The position numbers were made by a program, and so were the translations under genes. From the NCBI GenBank assembly GCA_051004015.1, contig JBPCKT010000081.1, positions 7,980 through 71,979 on the forward strand: 64,000 bases of DNA, given 5' to 3'. The notes beneath the pieces are model-generated. The model had not been told where the DNA came from and did not search any database. It was given only the letters and a program-made list of their open reading frames with translations. Positions 1 through 8,914 of the stretch are shown piece after piece. This DNA comes from SXOA01 sp051004015. GTDB lineage: Bacteria; Planctomycetota; Planctomycetia; Pirellulales; Pirellulaceae. Within the stretch, counting starts at the first letter, position 1. Each line of letters begins with the position of its first letter.

Positions 1-2
1 AT

Positions 3-668
3 GCCCGGGCTTGCGCCATTTCACTGCCGCCCGACTTTTCACCGACAAGGATCAGCGAGGCCCGGGCCAACACGGCACTTTCCGCCCTCAATCAGCATGG
101 AAACGCGTCCAGTGATGCCGACAAGCGGGCGGCGGGAAGCTTCGTTTTCTGGACTCTCGCCGAGATGTGCGCGGAACACGACCTGCCCTTCGATCTGATG
201 ATTGGCGTGAACCGCGGCGTCTACGAAGCCGGCGTTCATCAAGGGCGTGACCTCTACGACAGCCGCGTCTCGCTGATTCAGTACAAGCAGCTCTTCAACG
301 CCTTTCCGCAGGTCACCTTCCCGATCTCCGTCCTGGCCAGCGTGACCAACCAGGAGCTGACGAGCTACGCCTGGATTTTCCCGAACGTCGTGACCAATGG
401 CCACTGGTGGTACAGCAACACGCCGACGTTCATCGAGCACGACCTCGCCTGCCGCCTGGAAGCGGTGCCGCGGACGAAGCAGATCGGCTACTACAGCGAC
501 ATGTACAAGCTGGAGTTCGCCCTGCCGAAATTTGCCATGTACAAGCGGATTCTCGCCAAGGTCCTGGCCGAGCGCTTCTGCATCGACCGCGATTGGAGCG
601 AAGAACGGGCGGTCGACTTCGGCCGGCAGATTTTGCGCGGGAACGTGGAAGCGATTTTCTATAGGTAG
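3..668 (+). CDS. Glucuronate (uronate) isomerase-like protein, C-terminal part
   Basis: The frame is open from the left edge to the stop, so the start lies outside the window and about 220 C-terminal residues are visible. The segment with GWWYSN-like spacing (residues GHWWYSNTPTFIEHDL) followed by an arginine-rich helix and a YKLEFALPKFAMYKRIL stretch resembles the C-terminal half of UxaC-type amidohydrolase-fold isomerases, which interconvert glucuronate and fructuronate in the cytoplasm. The final helix (GRQILRGNVEAIF) also matches the family ending. Inference: a planctomycete uronate-isomerase variant; substrate not determinable here. It converges on the oppD gene, with a double hairpin in the 45 bases between them. 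Confidence 0.65.
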   Translation, partial: ARACAISLPPDFSPTRISEARANTALSALNQHGNASSDADKRAAGSFVFWTLAEMCAEHDLPFDLMIGVNRGVYEAGVHQGRDLYDSRVSLIQYKQLFNAFPQVTFPISVLASVTNQELTSYAWIFPNVVTNGHWWYSNTPTFIEHDLACRLEAVPRTKQIGYYSDMYKLEFALPKFAMYKRILAKVLAERFCIDRDWSEERAVDFGRQILRGNVEAIFYR

Positions 669-669
669 C

Positions 670-716
670 TAGTAGTAACCCGCTTCAGCGGGTTAACCGG
701 CTAAAGCCGGTTACTA
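670..716. repeat. REP-like double hairpin between convergent genes
   Basis: Two adjacent perfect hairpins, AACCCGCTTCAGCGGGTT and AACCGGCTAAAGCCGGTT, lie inside an outer inverted repeat TAGTAACC/GGTTACTA. The element fills the gap between the convergent isomerase and oppD genes and could act as a two-way transcription stop. It belongs with the other palindromic elements of this window. Confidence 0.7.
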
Positions 717-1808
717 CGAACGAATGGCGGCCAAATCCGCGAAGCACGCCTTCCTTCCCCCATGGTCCGCCGGCGTCAACTGCGGCTCTTCAATCTTGCA
801 CTTGTCCATCACGAACGGGCAGCGGGGGTTGAACGGGCAGCCGCCAGGAGGACGGAGCATGTCTGGGGGCTGGCCGGGAATCGTGGCGAGGGGGCCGGTG
901 TGGTCGGCATCCCAGCGGGGAATCGACTTGAGCAGGCCCAGCGTGTATGGGTGCCTCGGCTGGGCGAAGAGGCCGTTCACATCCGCCTCCTCGACAATCT
1001 TGCCGGCATACATCACCAGCACCCGGTCACAGACGCTGGCGACGACGCCGAGGGCGTGCGTGATGAGGATGACCGCCGTGCCGTGCGTCTTTTGCAGCTC
1101 CTTGATCAGTTCCAGCATCTGGGCCTGGATGGTCACGTCCAGGGCCGTCGTCGGCTCGTCGGCAATCAGCACGTCAGGCCGACAGGAGAGGGCCATCGCA
1201 ATCATCACCCGCTGCCGCATCCCGCCCGAGAACTGGTGCGGATAATCGTCAATCCGCCGATCCGGAGCGGGAATCCCCACCTTCTCCAGCATCCCAATCG
1301 CGTGCTTGCGAGCCTGCTGCCGCGAATGCCCCAAATGCAGCCGCGTCACCTCCGTCAACTGTTCCTCAATGGTCAAAAACGGATTGAGAGCCGTCATCGG
1401 ATCCTGAAAGATCATCGCAACCTTCCGCCCGCGAACCTTCGCTAACCCTCGCTGTTCCAGCGTCAGCAAATCCTGCCCCTCATAAATCGCCTTCCCCCCC
1501 GCCACAATCCCCGGCGGCCGCGGCACCAACCCCATCACCGCGAGACAAGTCACCGACTTCCCGCTCCCCGATTCCCCCACAATCCCCAGCGTCTCCCCCG
1601 GCTGCAAATCGAACGACACCCCATTCACCGCGCGCACCAGGCCATCGTCCGTTTTGAAATGGACGTGGAGGTCTTGGACTTGAAGCAGCGGCGGCTTCGC
1701 GTATCTGCTGGCGTATTTGCCGCGCACTCCGTTTTTGAACATCCCGGACGGATATTCATCTCGCATTTCATCGCCGCTGTCGTGATGGCTAGTTTTCTCA
1801 CCGCTCAT
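714..1808 (-). CDS. oppD: Oligopeptide ABC transporter ATP-binding protein
   Basis: 364 residues. Cytoplasmic ATPase that powers import of oligopeptides or similar solutes. Walker A GESGSGKS at residues 78-85, Q-loop region IFQDPMTALNP, signature FSGGMRQRV, Walker B VLIADEPTTALD and the H-loop are all present. The cysteine-containing C-terminal segment (CPFNPRCPF) is the OppD/DppD-type extension. The first 35 residues before the ABC fold are longer than usual and poorly conserved in appearance. Last gene of the opp operon, 7 bases after oppC. No second ATPase (oppF) follows; the next gene is convergent, so the partner is absent here or encoded elsewhere. Confidence 0.93.
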   Translation of the reverse strand: MSGEKTSHHDSGDEMRDEYPSGMFKNGVRGKYASRYAKPPLLQVQDLHVHFKTDDGLVRAVNGVSFDLQPGETLGIVGESGSGKSVTCLAVMGLVPRPPGIVAGGKAIYEGQDLLTLEQRGLAKVRGRKVAMIFQDPMTALNPFLTIEEQLTEVTRLHLGHSRQQARKHAIGMLEKVGIPAPDRRIDDYPHQFSGGMRQRVMIAMALSCRPDVLIADEPTTALDVTIQAQMLELIKELQKTHGTAVILITHALGVVASVCDRVLVMYAGKIVEEADVNGLFAQPRHPYTLGLLKSIPRWDADHTGPLATIPGQPPDMLRPPGGCPFNPRCPFVMDKCKIEEPQLTPADHGGRKACFADLAAIRS

Positions 1809-1815
1809 TTTCTTG

Positions 1816-3096
1816 CTACCTGTTCTTCATCTTTGGGTCCAGCGCATCCCGCAACCCATCTCCCAGAAAATTCAGCGCAAACAGCGTCAGGGCCAAGGTC
1901 AACCCGGGAAAAACCACAAGCCACCAAAAAACGCGTATCGGGGTAATGACCTCGACCGCTTCGTTAACGAGCAGTCCCCAAGAGACATCGGGAGGCTGAA
2001 CGCCCAAGCCCAGGAACGAAAGGAAGGCCTCAAACAGCATCACGCTGGGAATCGTCAGCGTGAGATAGACAATCACGATCCCCAGTACGTTGGGGATCAG
2101 ATGGCGAAAGATGATTCGCCCTCGCCCTGCGCCGATGGTACGGGCGGCGTCGATGAATGGCTCGTGCTTAAGGGAGATGACCTGTCCGCGAACCACGCGC
2201 GCCATGGTCAGCCAGTAAATCGCCCCGATCAAAATGTAGAATATCATGATCTGATTGATGCCCAGCGAATCCAGCTTCCGCCGTACGTCGTCCTGGCTCA
2301 GGATGGTGATCAAGAAAATGACGATGAAGATGAATGGTATGGAATAGAGCACGTCCACGATCCGCATCATCGCGGCGTCCACCCAACCGCCAACGTGTCC
2401 CGCCGTAGCACCGTAGCTGACTCCGATAATCAGTGAAACCAGCGTTGCCACGACACCGACCACAAGCGAGACGCGACTTCCCCAGAAGATGCGAGATAAG
2501 ACATCGCGGCCCAGCTTGTCAGTGCCGCAGATAGAAGGAACGGAGTAATCCCCGAAAATCGCCGTTCGACCCGTGATTAGCAGCCGGGCCAGCGGTCCAG
2601 GATGATGCCATAGTCGCTCGCGGGGATGTGATTGCTGCACGGCCTGAAGTTCATTGCGCTTTGCGGTGAGCCGGACCTCAAGGTCGGGTGTCGTCGCCGG
2701 GAGCGAGGCAAGTTTCTCAACGTCTGTCTTAGCCGCCTGCAACTTTTCATGATGCTGGCGAACAGCCTGGGAATAGGGAATCACCTCGCTGGTCCGCGGA
2801 TCCTTGACCGAGAGCGGCACCGTTTGCAGCCCAGGGCTCAGGAACATCCGCGACTTGGTGTTCTGATAGAGGGGAGACTGCAGCGGCAGAAAAGGCGTCA
2901 GAAAGGCCAAAAGCGATACGATCACCAGAATGACGAGGGACGCCATTGCAGCTCGATTTTTCCGCAAACGCCGCCTGGCATCCTGCCAGAGCGAAATACC
3001 CCGAATGCCGGCAGCTTCCTTCAGGATTGCCGCGAGCCGGTCGTGATTTTGGTCACTTTTTGGTAACTCGAGTCCAGTGGGGGCAACCGAAGTCAT
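1816..3096 (-). CDS. oppC: Oligopeptide ABC transporter permease, OppC type
   Basis: 426 residues, against about 300 for most OppC proteins. The N-terminal membrane segment (about residues 50-70) is followed by an extra, charged, coiled-coil-prone stretch of roughly 110 residues (QHHEKLQAAKTDVEKLASL and onward) before the conserved GTDKLGRDVLSRI motif. Then come the usual five membrane helices and the EAA loop (EPFIDAARTIGAGRGRIIFRH). The insert sits where the protein faces the periplasm, so it may contact the binding protein. Second permease of the operon, 22 bases downstream of oppB. Confidence 0.9.
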   Translation of the reverse strand: MTSVAPTGLELPKSDQNHDRLAAILKEAAGIRGISLWQDARRRLRKNRAAMASLVILVIVSLLAFLTPFLPLQSPLYQNTKSRMFLSPGLQTVPLSVKDPRTSEVIPYSQAVRQHHEKLQAAKTDVEKLASLPATTPDLEVRLTAKRNELQAVQQSHPRERLWHHPGPLARLLITGRTAIFGDYSVPSICGTDKLGRDVLSRIFWGSRVSLVVGVVATLVSLIIGVSYGATAGHVGGWVDAAMMRIVDVLYSIPFIFIVIFLITILSQDDVRRKLDSLGINQIMIFYILIGAIYWLTMARVVRGQVISLKHEPFIDAARTIGAGRGRIIFRHLIPNVLGIVIVYLTLTIPSVMLFEAFLSFLGLGVQPPDVSWGLLVNEAVEVITPIRVFWWLVVFPGLTLALTLFALNFLGDGLRDALDPKMKNR

Positions 3097-3118
3097 TCGC
3101 GTCCAGGCTCCTGCTTGG

Positions 3119-4033
3119 TCATTCCGGCTTTACCCGCGGATCGATAACCGCGTAAGAGAAATCAACAATCGCATTCATCACCAGCAGTAGGAACGTATAG
3201 ACCAGCACCATTCCCATCGCCAGTGGGTAATCACGTTGGGTCGCCGACTCGATGAAGTGCGTTCCCATTCCTGGGACTACAAACATTCTTTCCAAGACCA
3301 GGGAGCCGGTTAGGATCCCTGCCGTGGCTGGCCCCAGATACGAGACGACGGGTAAGACTGCCCCTCTCAGAGCGTGGCGAATAATAACCGTCCTGGTGAG
3401 GAGCCCCTTGGAGTAGGCCGTGCGGATGTAATCGAGGTTCAACACTTCCAGCATGCCCGCCCGCGTCAGGCGGGCAATGTACGCGGCGAAAGGTGCCGCC
3501 AGACAAATGGCGGGTTGGAAGAGCTGTTTAAGACTTCCCCATCCCGCCACCGGGAACAACTGGAACCAAAAGACAAACAGCATGACGCAGAGGCTGGCGA
3601 GGACAAAATTCGGCACCGCGATTCCCAGCGTCGCCAGAGCCATGAAGGAGAAGTCGTAGAGCGAATTTCGCCGCGTGGCGGATACCACTCCAGCCGTCAT
3701 TCCGACGCCCAGCGCCAGGATCAAGGAAATCACACCGAGGGAAATGGAGACGGGGAAGCCTTCGGCAATCACTTCGTTGACGGTATAGTCCTCCAGCGTG
3801 AGGCTGGGGCCAAAGTCCAGCCGAGCCGAACTCCCTAGTGCTTTGAGGTACTGCCGGTACATCGGTTTATCGAGCTGGTAGCGGGCTTCCAAGTTGCGGC
3901 GCGCGGCCTCGGGCAATTCACGTTCTCGGGTAAACGGCCCGCCGGGGACAGCCCGCATTAAGAAAAATGTGATCGTGAAAACGATCCACAACGTCAGCAG
4001 CATCCAGCCCGCGCGTCGGAGAAGAAACTTCAT
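3119..4033 (-). CDS. oppB: Oligopeptide ABC transporter permease, OppB type
   Basis: 304 residues with six predicted membrane helices. The N-terminal TM1 motif (TLWIVFTITFFLMRAVPGGPF) and the EAA-loop region (LDYIRTAYSKGLLTRTVIIRH) are typical of OppB/DppB. Its ATG overlaps the TGA of oppA by four bases (ATGA), showing translational coupling. Forms the membrane channel with OppC. Confidence 0.93.
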   Translation of the reverse strand: MKFLLRRAGWMLLTLWIVFTITFFLMRAVPGGPFTRERELPEAARRNLEARYQLDKPMYRQYLKALGSSARLDFGPSLTLEDYTVNEVIAEGFPVSISLGVISLILALGVGMTAGVVSATRRNSLYDFSFMALATLGIAVPNFVLASLCVMLFVFWFQLFPVAGWGSLKQLFQPAICLAAPFAAYIARLTRAGMLEVLNLDYIRTAYSKGLLTRTVIIRHALRGAVLPVVSYLGPATAGILTGSLVLERMFVVPGMGTHFIESATQRDYPLAMGMVLVYTFLLLVMNAIVDFSYAVIDPRVKPE

Positions 4034-6048
4034 GGTTTCGCCTGCTCCCCGCGAAGAAACCGCTCCTTCTCGTCTTTGTCAATCCAGAGAAGATGCAGCG
4101 GATGGTCGTCGCGCACGTTCGCGCTGAATCCCTTCACGTACGGCTTCACGAGGTTGTTGGAAACATAGGAATAAATAGGCAGGATCGGCTGCTCGGTGAG
4201 GAGTATCTCCTCCGCTTGGCGAAGCATGGCAATTCGTTCTTGCTCATCAGCTTCTTTGGCCGCTTCGCGAATGAGCCGGTCATATTCAGCGTTGCTCCAG
4301 CCGGTTTGATTGTTTGGCCCATCGGTCACGAACATGTCGAGAAAGGTATTCGGGTCGGAGTAATCCGCCACCCAGGCGCTGCGAGCCACCTGATAATCCT
4401 TTTTCGTCAAAGACGAGAGAAAAACCTTCCACTCCAAGTTCCTCAACTCCACGTCAATTCCCAGGTTGTTCTTCCAATTGGACTGCACGACCTCCGCGAT
4501 TGTCCGGTGCGTCTCCTGGGTATTGAAGAGCACTTGGATCTTTGGAAACCCCTTACCATCTGGAAAGCCAGCTTCACTGAGCAACCGGCGGGCCTTGATG
4601 ACGTCCCGCTCATAGTCAATGTCCGCTTGCGGCTGCGGATAACCGGGCATTCCCGGAGGAACGAATGAAGTTGCCGGAAGTTGCCCCGCCCGCGTGACTG
4701 ATTCCACGATTTCCCGTTTATTGATCGCCAGGTTCAAGGCCCGCCGAACAAGCACAATGTTGAGCGGGGGCCGGTTGACGTTGCAGCGATAAAAATAAGT
4801 GGTAAACATCGGAGCGCTGATATAGTCCGGCCTGCCTTTCAAATCTGGGATGACTACACTCGGAACCGGATAGCCCCAATCCAATTGCCCGCTCAGATAC
4901 ATGTTCAGGCAGGTTGTCTCCGATTTGACGGGGTATGCATCTACGGTATTAAGACGCACTTGCTCGGCATTCCAGTAGTTCGGGTTCTTGGCCAGTCGAA
5001 TTCGATCGCGAATTCGCCGAGTGTGCAGCAAGAATGGCCCATTGCTCACAATCCGTCCCGGCTTGGTCCACCCAGGGGATCCATATTTCTCCACGCACGC
5101 CCGGTTCACGGGAAAGAGCGGGTAGAACGCAACGAGCTCCTTGAAGAAAGGCGTTGGGTTCACGAGCTTGACGACCAATGTCAGGGAATCAGGCGACTTG
5201 ATTGCCACCGTGGATTCAAAATCCACGAGGACGTATTTGCATTTCACGATCTCTTCGGAAGATTCAATTTCCGGGGGAGCGGGATTCTGGCTGAAAACGG
5301 CTTGCTTCCCTGGTTTGTCCCACTGCACAAGCCTGGTTCCACCCTTGCCGGTTTCTTCCGGCTTGATCTCCACGAGGTGGGCCCACTTTTCGCGCCATTG
5401 GGCCATAATTTCGCGTTTCTTCTTTTCGGGAGTTTCCTTGGCGATCTGGGGTTCCGGGGGCTTTATCGTCTTGAGGAGGATCCCCCGCAACATCGTGCCG
5501 CGAGGAAAGGTGCGGTCGTCTGAATCCTTAAATGGCCGGTCGTTAAGTTCCACCTCAACGCGATCCCCCGGCTTCAATTGCGACGAGTTATACGCCTCGG
5601 CTCCCACTACATAGTTAAGCTGGTAGGCGTATTCCGATGCCGTCTCCGGGTGCAAAAGTCGCCGCCAGGACCAGACAAAGTCTTCAGCGGTTAGCGGTGT
5701 TCCGTCCGACCATTGGGCCCCTTTTCGAATGTGAAAGGTGTAAGTCCGGCCGTCTGCGGACAGTTCGTAACGCTCAGCGACGGCTGGGGCCTGAATGATG
5801 GGAGTATTGCCGTCAGGCTGCTTGCCGGCGGGGTCAGGAATATTCTGTAACAGGCCTTCAAAGAGTGCCGTCAGGATCCGGTGTTCTGGCTGGCCGGTGG
5901 CTTTGGCGGGGTCAACAGTCTTAACCTCGTCACCGTTATTGAAGCTCAAGTCGGCTGTCGGGAGCGAGTTAAAGGAAACCGCCCAGGCCAGGGACGCTAG
6001 CCCCAGGGCGATAGCGAGGTAGGGGAACGCCTTGCGGAGGAAGGGCAT
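4030..6048 (-). CDS. oppA: Oligopeptide ABC transporter substrate-binding protein
   Basis: 672 residues from the chosen ATG at 6048. That start gives a signal peptide (MPFLRKAFPYLAIALGLASL); the reading frame is open upstream to 6306, but that stretch includes a palindromic repeat and looks noncoding. The mature part has the SBP family 5 hallmarks: EPHRILTALFEGLL-like region, GRTYTFHIRKGAQWSDGTPLTAEDFVWSW, RRALNLAINKREIV and PILPIYSYV. It is 100 or more residues longer than E. coli OppA because of a charged insert around residues 170-260 (EKKKREIMAQWREKWAHL). First gene of the operon; exported solute receptor. Confidence 0.9.
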   Translation of the reverse strand: MPFLRKAFPYLAIALGLASLAWAVSFNSLPTADLSFNNGDEVKTVDPAKATGQPEHRILTALFEGLLQNIPDPAGKQPDGNTPIIQAPAVAERYELSADGRTYTFHIRKGAQWSDGTPLTAEDFVWSWRRLLHPETASEYAYQLNYVVGAEAYNSSQLKPGDRVEVELNDRPFKDSDDRTFPRGTMLRGILLKTIKPPEPQIAKETPEKKKREIMAQWREKWAHLVEIKPEETGKGGTRLVQWDKPGKQAVFSQNPAPPEIESSEEIVKCKYVLVDFESTVAIKSPDSLTLVVKLVNPTPFFKELVAFYPLFPVNRACVEKYGSPGWTKPGRIVSNGPFLLHTRRIRDRIRLAKNPNYWNAEQVRLNTVDAYPVKSETTCLNMYLSGQLDWGYPVPSVVIPDLKGRPDYISAPMFTTYFYRCNVNRPPLNIVLVRRALNLAINKREIVESVTRAGQLPATSFVPPGMPGYPQPQADIDYERDVIKARRLLSEAGFPDGKGFPKIQVLFNTQETHRTIAEVVQSNWKNNLGIDVELRNLEWKVFLSSLTKKDYQVARSAWVADYSDPNTFLDMFVTDGPNNQTGWSNAEYDRLIREAAKEADEQERIAMLRQAEEILLTEQPILPIYSYVSNNLVKPYVKGFSANVRDDHPLHLLWIDKDEKERFLRGEQAKP

Positions 6049-6488
6049 GGGTTTGGCCGTCGTATTGTAGGATGGGCTTCCTAGCCCGTCCGTGTCGAAC
6101 TGGACGGCCTGAGAAGGCCATCCTACTGGACTCTGCTTGCCGTCATGGTACGGCGGCGATGGGCGGGTCGCAACCGGAATGCGCCACCCTTTTTTCCGCA
6201 AATTCCGCACAAACCGCCGCGGAGAGTATTCCCAAACTGGACCCCGGCGGCTTACAATGATGGCAGAGATGGAGGAGGGTTGGTTCGAGGTTTTACAAAG
6301 AGCCACGTTCTGTGGTGCTCGGACCGGCTGATGAGGCTAGTGACTTGTCTTTCAGATTTCGCGCCGGCTAAAGGCGGACAAAGCAGGACTTTCTGCTTTG
6401 AATCCGGCAAGACCTGGGGAGCAAGTTAGAGCAGATCCTCTGCCAGGATTTTCTGAGCCTTTATTCAAAGGTTCTCCAAGAGGAACTT
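6049..6488. other. Divergent intergenic region between oppA and arsR-like gene
   Basis: 440 bases that separate the divergent oppA and ArsR-type genes and should hold both promoters. A palindromic repeat occupies 6067-6126, and a short hairpin CAAAGCAG/CTGCTTTG lies at 6379-6400. No convincing promoter hexamers or operator were identified. Confidence 0.5.
6067..6126. repeat. Palindromic element GTAGGATGG...CCATCCTAC
   Basis: Imperfect inverted repeat with outer arms GTAGGATGGGCTTCCTAGCC and GGCCTGAGAAGGCCATCCTAC-like sequence, each arm itself a small palindrome. It lies 18 bases upstream of the chosen oppA start, in the untranslated leader. A related fragment (TCCCATCCTAC) appears near 62.0 kb. 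Confidence 0.65.
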
Positions 6489-6935
6489 ATGGTTACTTTG
6501 CTTGCTCCCAAGATGTTCGAGCACAATTCAAACAACGGGTCCGCGGAAGGCTCAACTCCTGAGTCTCCGACTGAAGAGTCGCGCCTCGCGCCGCTCTCCC
6601 CGGCCACCACCCGCGACCTGGTGCAGCTTTTCAAGCTGCTGGGGGACGACACCCGCGTCCGCGTGCTGCACTACCTGATGCAGCGGGAAGAACTGAACGT
6701 CCGCACGCTCTGCAAGCTGTTGAGCCAGAGCCAGCCGGCCGTCAGCCACCACCTGGCCCTCCTCCGCGAGGATGGCATCATCGCCTGCCGCCGGGACGGC
6801 AAGCACAACTTCTACCACATCGTCCCCAAGCGGATGCAGGCCTGCCTGGACCTGATCTTCGGCGCTCAGCGAGGCGAAACGAAGAAGGTGCGGATTGAGG
6901 ACGCCCTGCTTACTTATGGGCGGGACGGGGAGTAG
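6489..6935 (+). CDS. ArsR-family winged-helix transcriptional regulator
   Basis: 148 residues. A poorly conserved 35-residue N-terminal tail precedes an ArsR/SmtB winged helix (about residues 36-120): FKLLGDDTRVRVLHYL, the recognition helix in LLSQSQPAVSHHLALL and the wing DGIIACRRDGKHNFYHI. No clear metal-binding cysteine pair is visible in the recognition helix, so the signal may not be a metal. A GAGGA ribosome site lies eight bases before the ATG. The neighbouring genes are not functionally linked in an obvious way; the target is unknown. Confidence 0.85.
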   Translation: MVTLLAPKMFEHNSNNGSAEGSTPESPTEESRLAPLSPATTRDLVQLFKLLGDDTRVRVLHYLMQREELNVRTLCKLLSQSQPAVSHHLALLREDGIIACRRDGKHNFYHIVPKRMQACLDLIFGAQRGETKKVRIEDALLTYGRDGE

Positions 6936-6956
6936 GGCGGGTTGGCGGTAGTGTCC

Positions 6957-8252
6957 TTACCGCGCTAGCGTTCCGCTGGCCGCGAGTGCCGAGTTCCGTT
7001 CATCGGCGGCGTAAATGGGTGAAGGCTCTTCAAGGTTCCGCGGCTGGCGGAACCATTCCATCAGGAGCTTGCGGCCGGGGAGCGGGGGGCGATTGTCGTT
7101 GACATCTGGATTCCGCGGGACAGCGTGACTGGCGGGAAGATTGCGCACCGGTTGCAATTCCTCCTCCACGGGATATACGGATGCGGGCGCTGACTCATTT
7201 TTGGGGCGGTCCTTTTGGCGGGCGTACCAGCCGGTGGTGGAGGGACGGGCGACGCTTTGCTCGCCACCTTGCTGCTGGAATTCCTGCGGCGCAGGCTGAC
7301 CGCCAAAGGTGCTCGGTCGTGGCGGAATCTGATAATTCTGAGCCGGGCTCAGGTCTTGGATGCCGCGAGTGCCGCCGGCGGGTTGAATGGGGAATGAGGA
7401 ATCGGCGCTTGGCGAGGCGGGACCATCAGCGGCCGGGGCATTGAGTGCCAATCCTGCAGCGGGCGAGGTTGCCTGCAGCGCTGTAGGATTGTTCGCGGGC
7501 TTGATGGCGGGGCTCCCCTTTTTCACCCACTCCACCCAGGCGATTTGCAAGTCGGACAGGCTGCTATAGCCGTAGTGCTGGCTGGTGGCCCGGGTCCAAT
7601 TGTTCTGCCGCATGCCGTCGCCGACGTACTGGACGAACTTGCGTTTGCCCTGCTCGCCACCGTGCATGATGAGAAAGCGGGTGAGCGAGTAGCCCTGCGA
7701 GTAGAGCGGCAGCATCTCCCGCGGGTACTCCTTCATGGCGAACATCTTGTTAAAGGCGATCCCCTTGTTCCCCTTGAGGAAGCGGATCAGGTTGGCGTCC
7801 TGCTTGGCTTTCTCGCTGGCGTGCTCCACCGTGGTGCTGCCCCCTTCGTCCGCCCAGCGGGGGAGCGGGGCGCCGAAGTGCGTGGCGAAGATGGTGTGCG
7901 TAATTTCGTGGGGCAGGACGGAATCGAGCACTCGCTCCCGCGTGCCGTTCACTTCCATGTCCCAGCCGAAGGGCTCGCTGCCGCGGAAGAAGAAGCTGGT
8001 CTTGCCGCTGGCGGGCTCCTGCGGGCGGACGCGGCTGAGGTTGATGGGACAGGGCTCGCGCCAGGGGGGCAATTCGTGGCCGAGCCATTCGATGGCCAGG
8101 TCGCGGCGGTAGGTCTCGGCGGCGACGCAGATTTCGTTAGCAATCTGGTCCGACGACGACGAATGGACGATGAAGTTTTCCGACCGGTAGTTCGCGCCGC
8201 AGGCCAGCAGCGCAGCCGCCACCAGGGCGACTGAGAAGAGTCGAGCTTCCAT
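6957..8252 (-). CDS. Putative HExxH metallopeptidase-like exported protein
   Basis: 431 residues. The leader ends in LLACG, so this is probably a lipoprotein or at least exported. A zinc-peptidase signature HEITH lies at residues 115-119 with a candidate third ligand Glu136 in RWADEG, as in the gluzincin 'peptidase MA-like' family. The domain ends near residue 250. The C-terminal 180 residues are rich in Pro, Ala, Ser and Gln and look disordered. Function inferred from the motif only; substrate unknown. Convergent with the ArsR-type gene, with 21 bases between stops. Confidence 0.7.
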   Translation of the reverse strand: MEARLFSVALVAAALLACGANYRSENFIVHSSSSDQIANEICVAAETYRRDLAIEWLGHELPPWREPCPINLSRVRPQEPASGKTSFFFRGSEPFGWDMEVNGTRERVLDSVLPHEITHTIFATHFGAPLPRWADEGGSTTVEHASEKAKQDANLIRFLKGNKGIAFNKMFAMKEYPREMLPLYSQGYSLTRFLIMHGGEQGKRKFVQYVGDGMRQNNWTRATSQHYGYSSLSDLQIAWVEWVKKGSPAIKPANNPTALQATSPAAGLALNAPAADGPASPSADSSFPIQPAGGTRGIQDLSPAQNYQIPPRPSTFGGQPAPQEFQQQGGEQSVARPSTTGWYARQKDRPKNESAPASVYPVEEELQPVRNLPASHAVPRNPDVNDNRPPLPGRKLLMEWFRQPRNLEEPSPIYAADERNSALAASGTLAR

Positions 8253-8449
8253 GCTCTCGGGTCCTTAGGTAAGCGGATCGTTGCGAGCTTGAGTCATTCA
8301 AGTTCGCGTGGCTGCCGATGCTGCGGGAAAGCAAACGGCGGGCCGGAACACCAGCGGCAAAAGAAGCCGGATAACCAGTCCTTTGCACCGTTGGGCTCTG
8401 TAACAATTACAAAGCGTAACCAACCGGGTGCAGATTCGCCAAGAGCAAT

Positions 8450-8830
8450 TCAGCCGATAGCCAGCAGTTTCAGCAACTGGCGATTCCCCGAGGGAAACTC
8501 ATACTCCCCCAGTTGCCCGCGCGGCACCCAGCAAAACGGTTCACGAGGCTGGCCGGCATCGTTGGGAGCAAGGCGGCAGGCGATGAAATGCAACTCCACA
8601 CAGCCGTGAGCGTAGTCCTCTTCGTGAACCAGCCAGGTTTCGACTGCTTGCACGTGCAAGCCGGTTTCTTCACGACACTCCCGGACGGCGGCTTGTTGCG
8701 GAGATTCCCCCGGCTCCATCTTGCCGCCGGGGAATTCCCACAGGCCTGCCAGCGGCACTCCCGGTGGTCGCTGGCCGATGAGAAAGCAGCCACAATGCTC
8801 GACAACGGCGATGGCGATTTGCGTGGGCAT
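8450..8830 (-). CDS. Nudix hydrolase, MutT-like (8-oxo-dGTP diphosphatase type)
   Basis: 126 residues. A complete Nudix box, G-x5-E-x7-REUxEExGU, is formed by GKMEPGESPQQAAVRECREE followed by TGL. The fold starts with IAIAVVEHCGCFLIGQRPP and the GLWEFPGGK segment that is typical of MutT-type nucleotide-pool sanitation enzymes. Short, single-domain, cytoplasmic. Downstream of fabI on the same strand, but the two are separated by a strong palindrome, so co-transcription is doubtful. The exact substrate cannot be told from sequence. Confidence 0.88.
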   Translation of the reverse strand: MPTQIAIAVVEHCGCFLIGQRPPGVPLAGLWEFPGGKMEPGESPQQAAVRECREETGLHVQAVETWLVHEEDYAHGCVELHFIACRLAPNDAGQPREPFCWVPRGQLGEYEFPSGNRQLLKLLAIG

Positions 8831-8837
8831 CGTGAAC

Positions 8838-8914
8838 GGGGTCGGGAGGGGGTTTCGCGGTCCACAACTGTGGCAATCGTAACAACCTTTGCCGCGAAAA
8901 CCCCTCCCGACCCC
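8838..8914. repeat. Palindrome GGGGTCGGGA...TCCCGACCCC at the fabI stop
   Basis: Arms at about 8838-8860 (GGGGTCGGGAGGGGGTTTCG) and 8892-8914 (CGCGAAAACCCCTCCCGACCCC in reverse sense) pair almost completely. The element ends on the base before the fabI stop codon. Same family as the palindromes at 10148 and 10335. Likely a transcription stop for fabI. Confidence 0.7.

Noticed and set aside
6049..6306. N-terminal extension of OppA
   Set aside because: It would bury the signal peptide and crosses a palindromic repeat; the ATG at 6048 is preferred.
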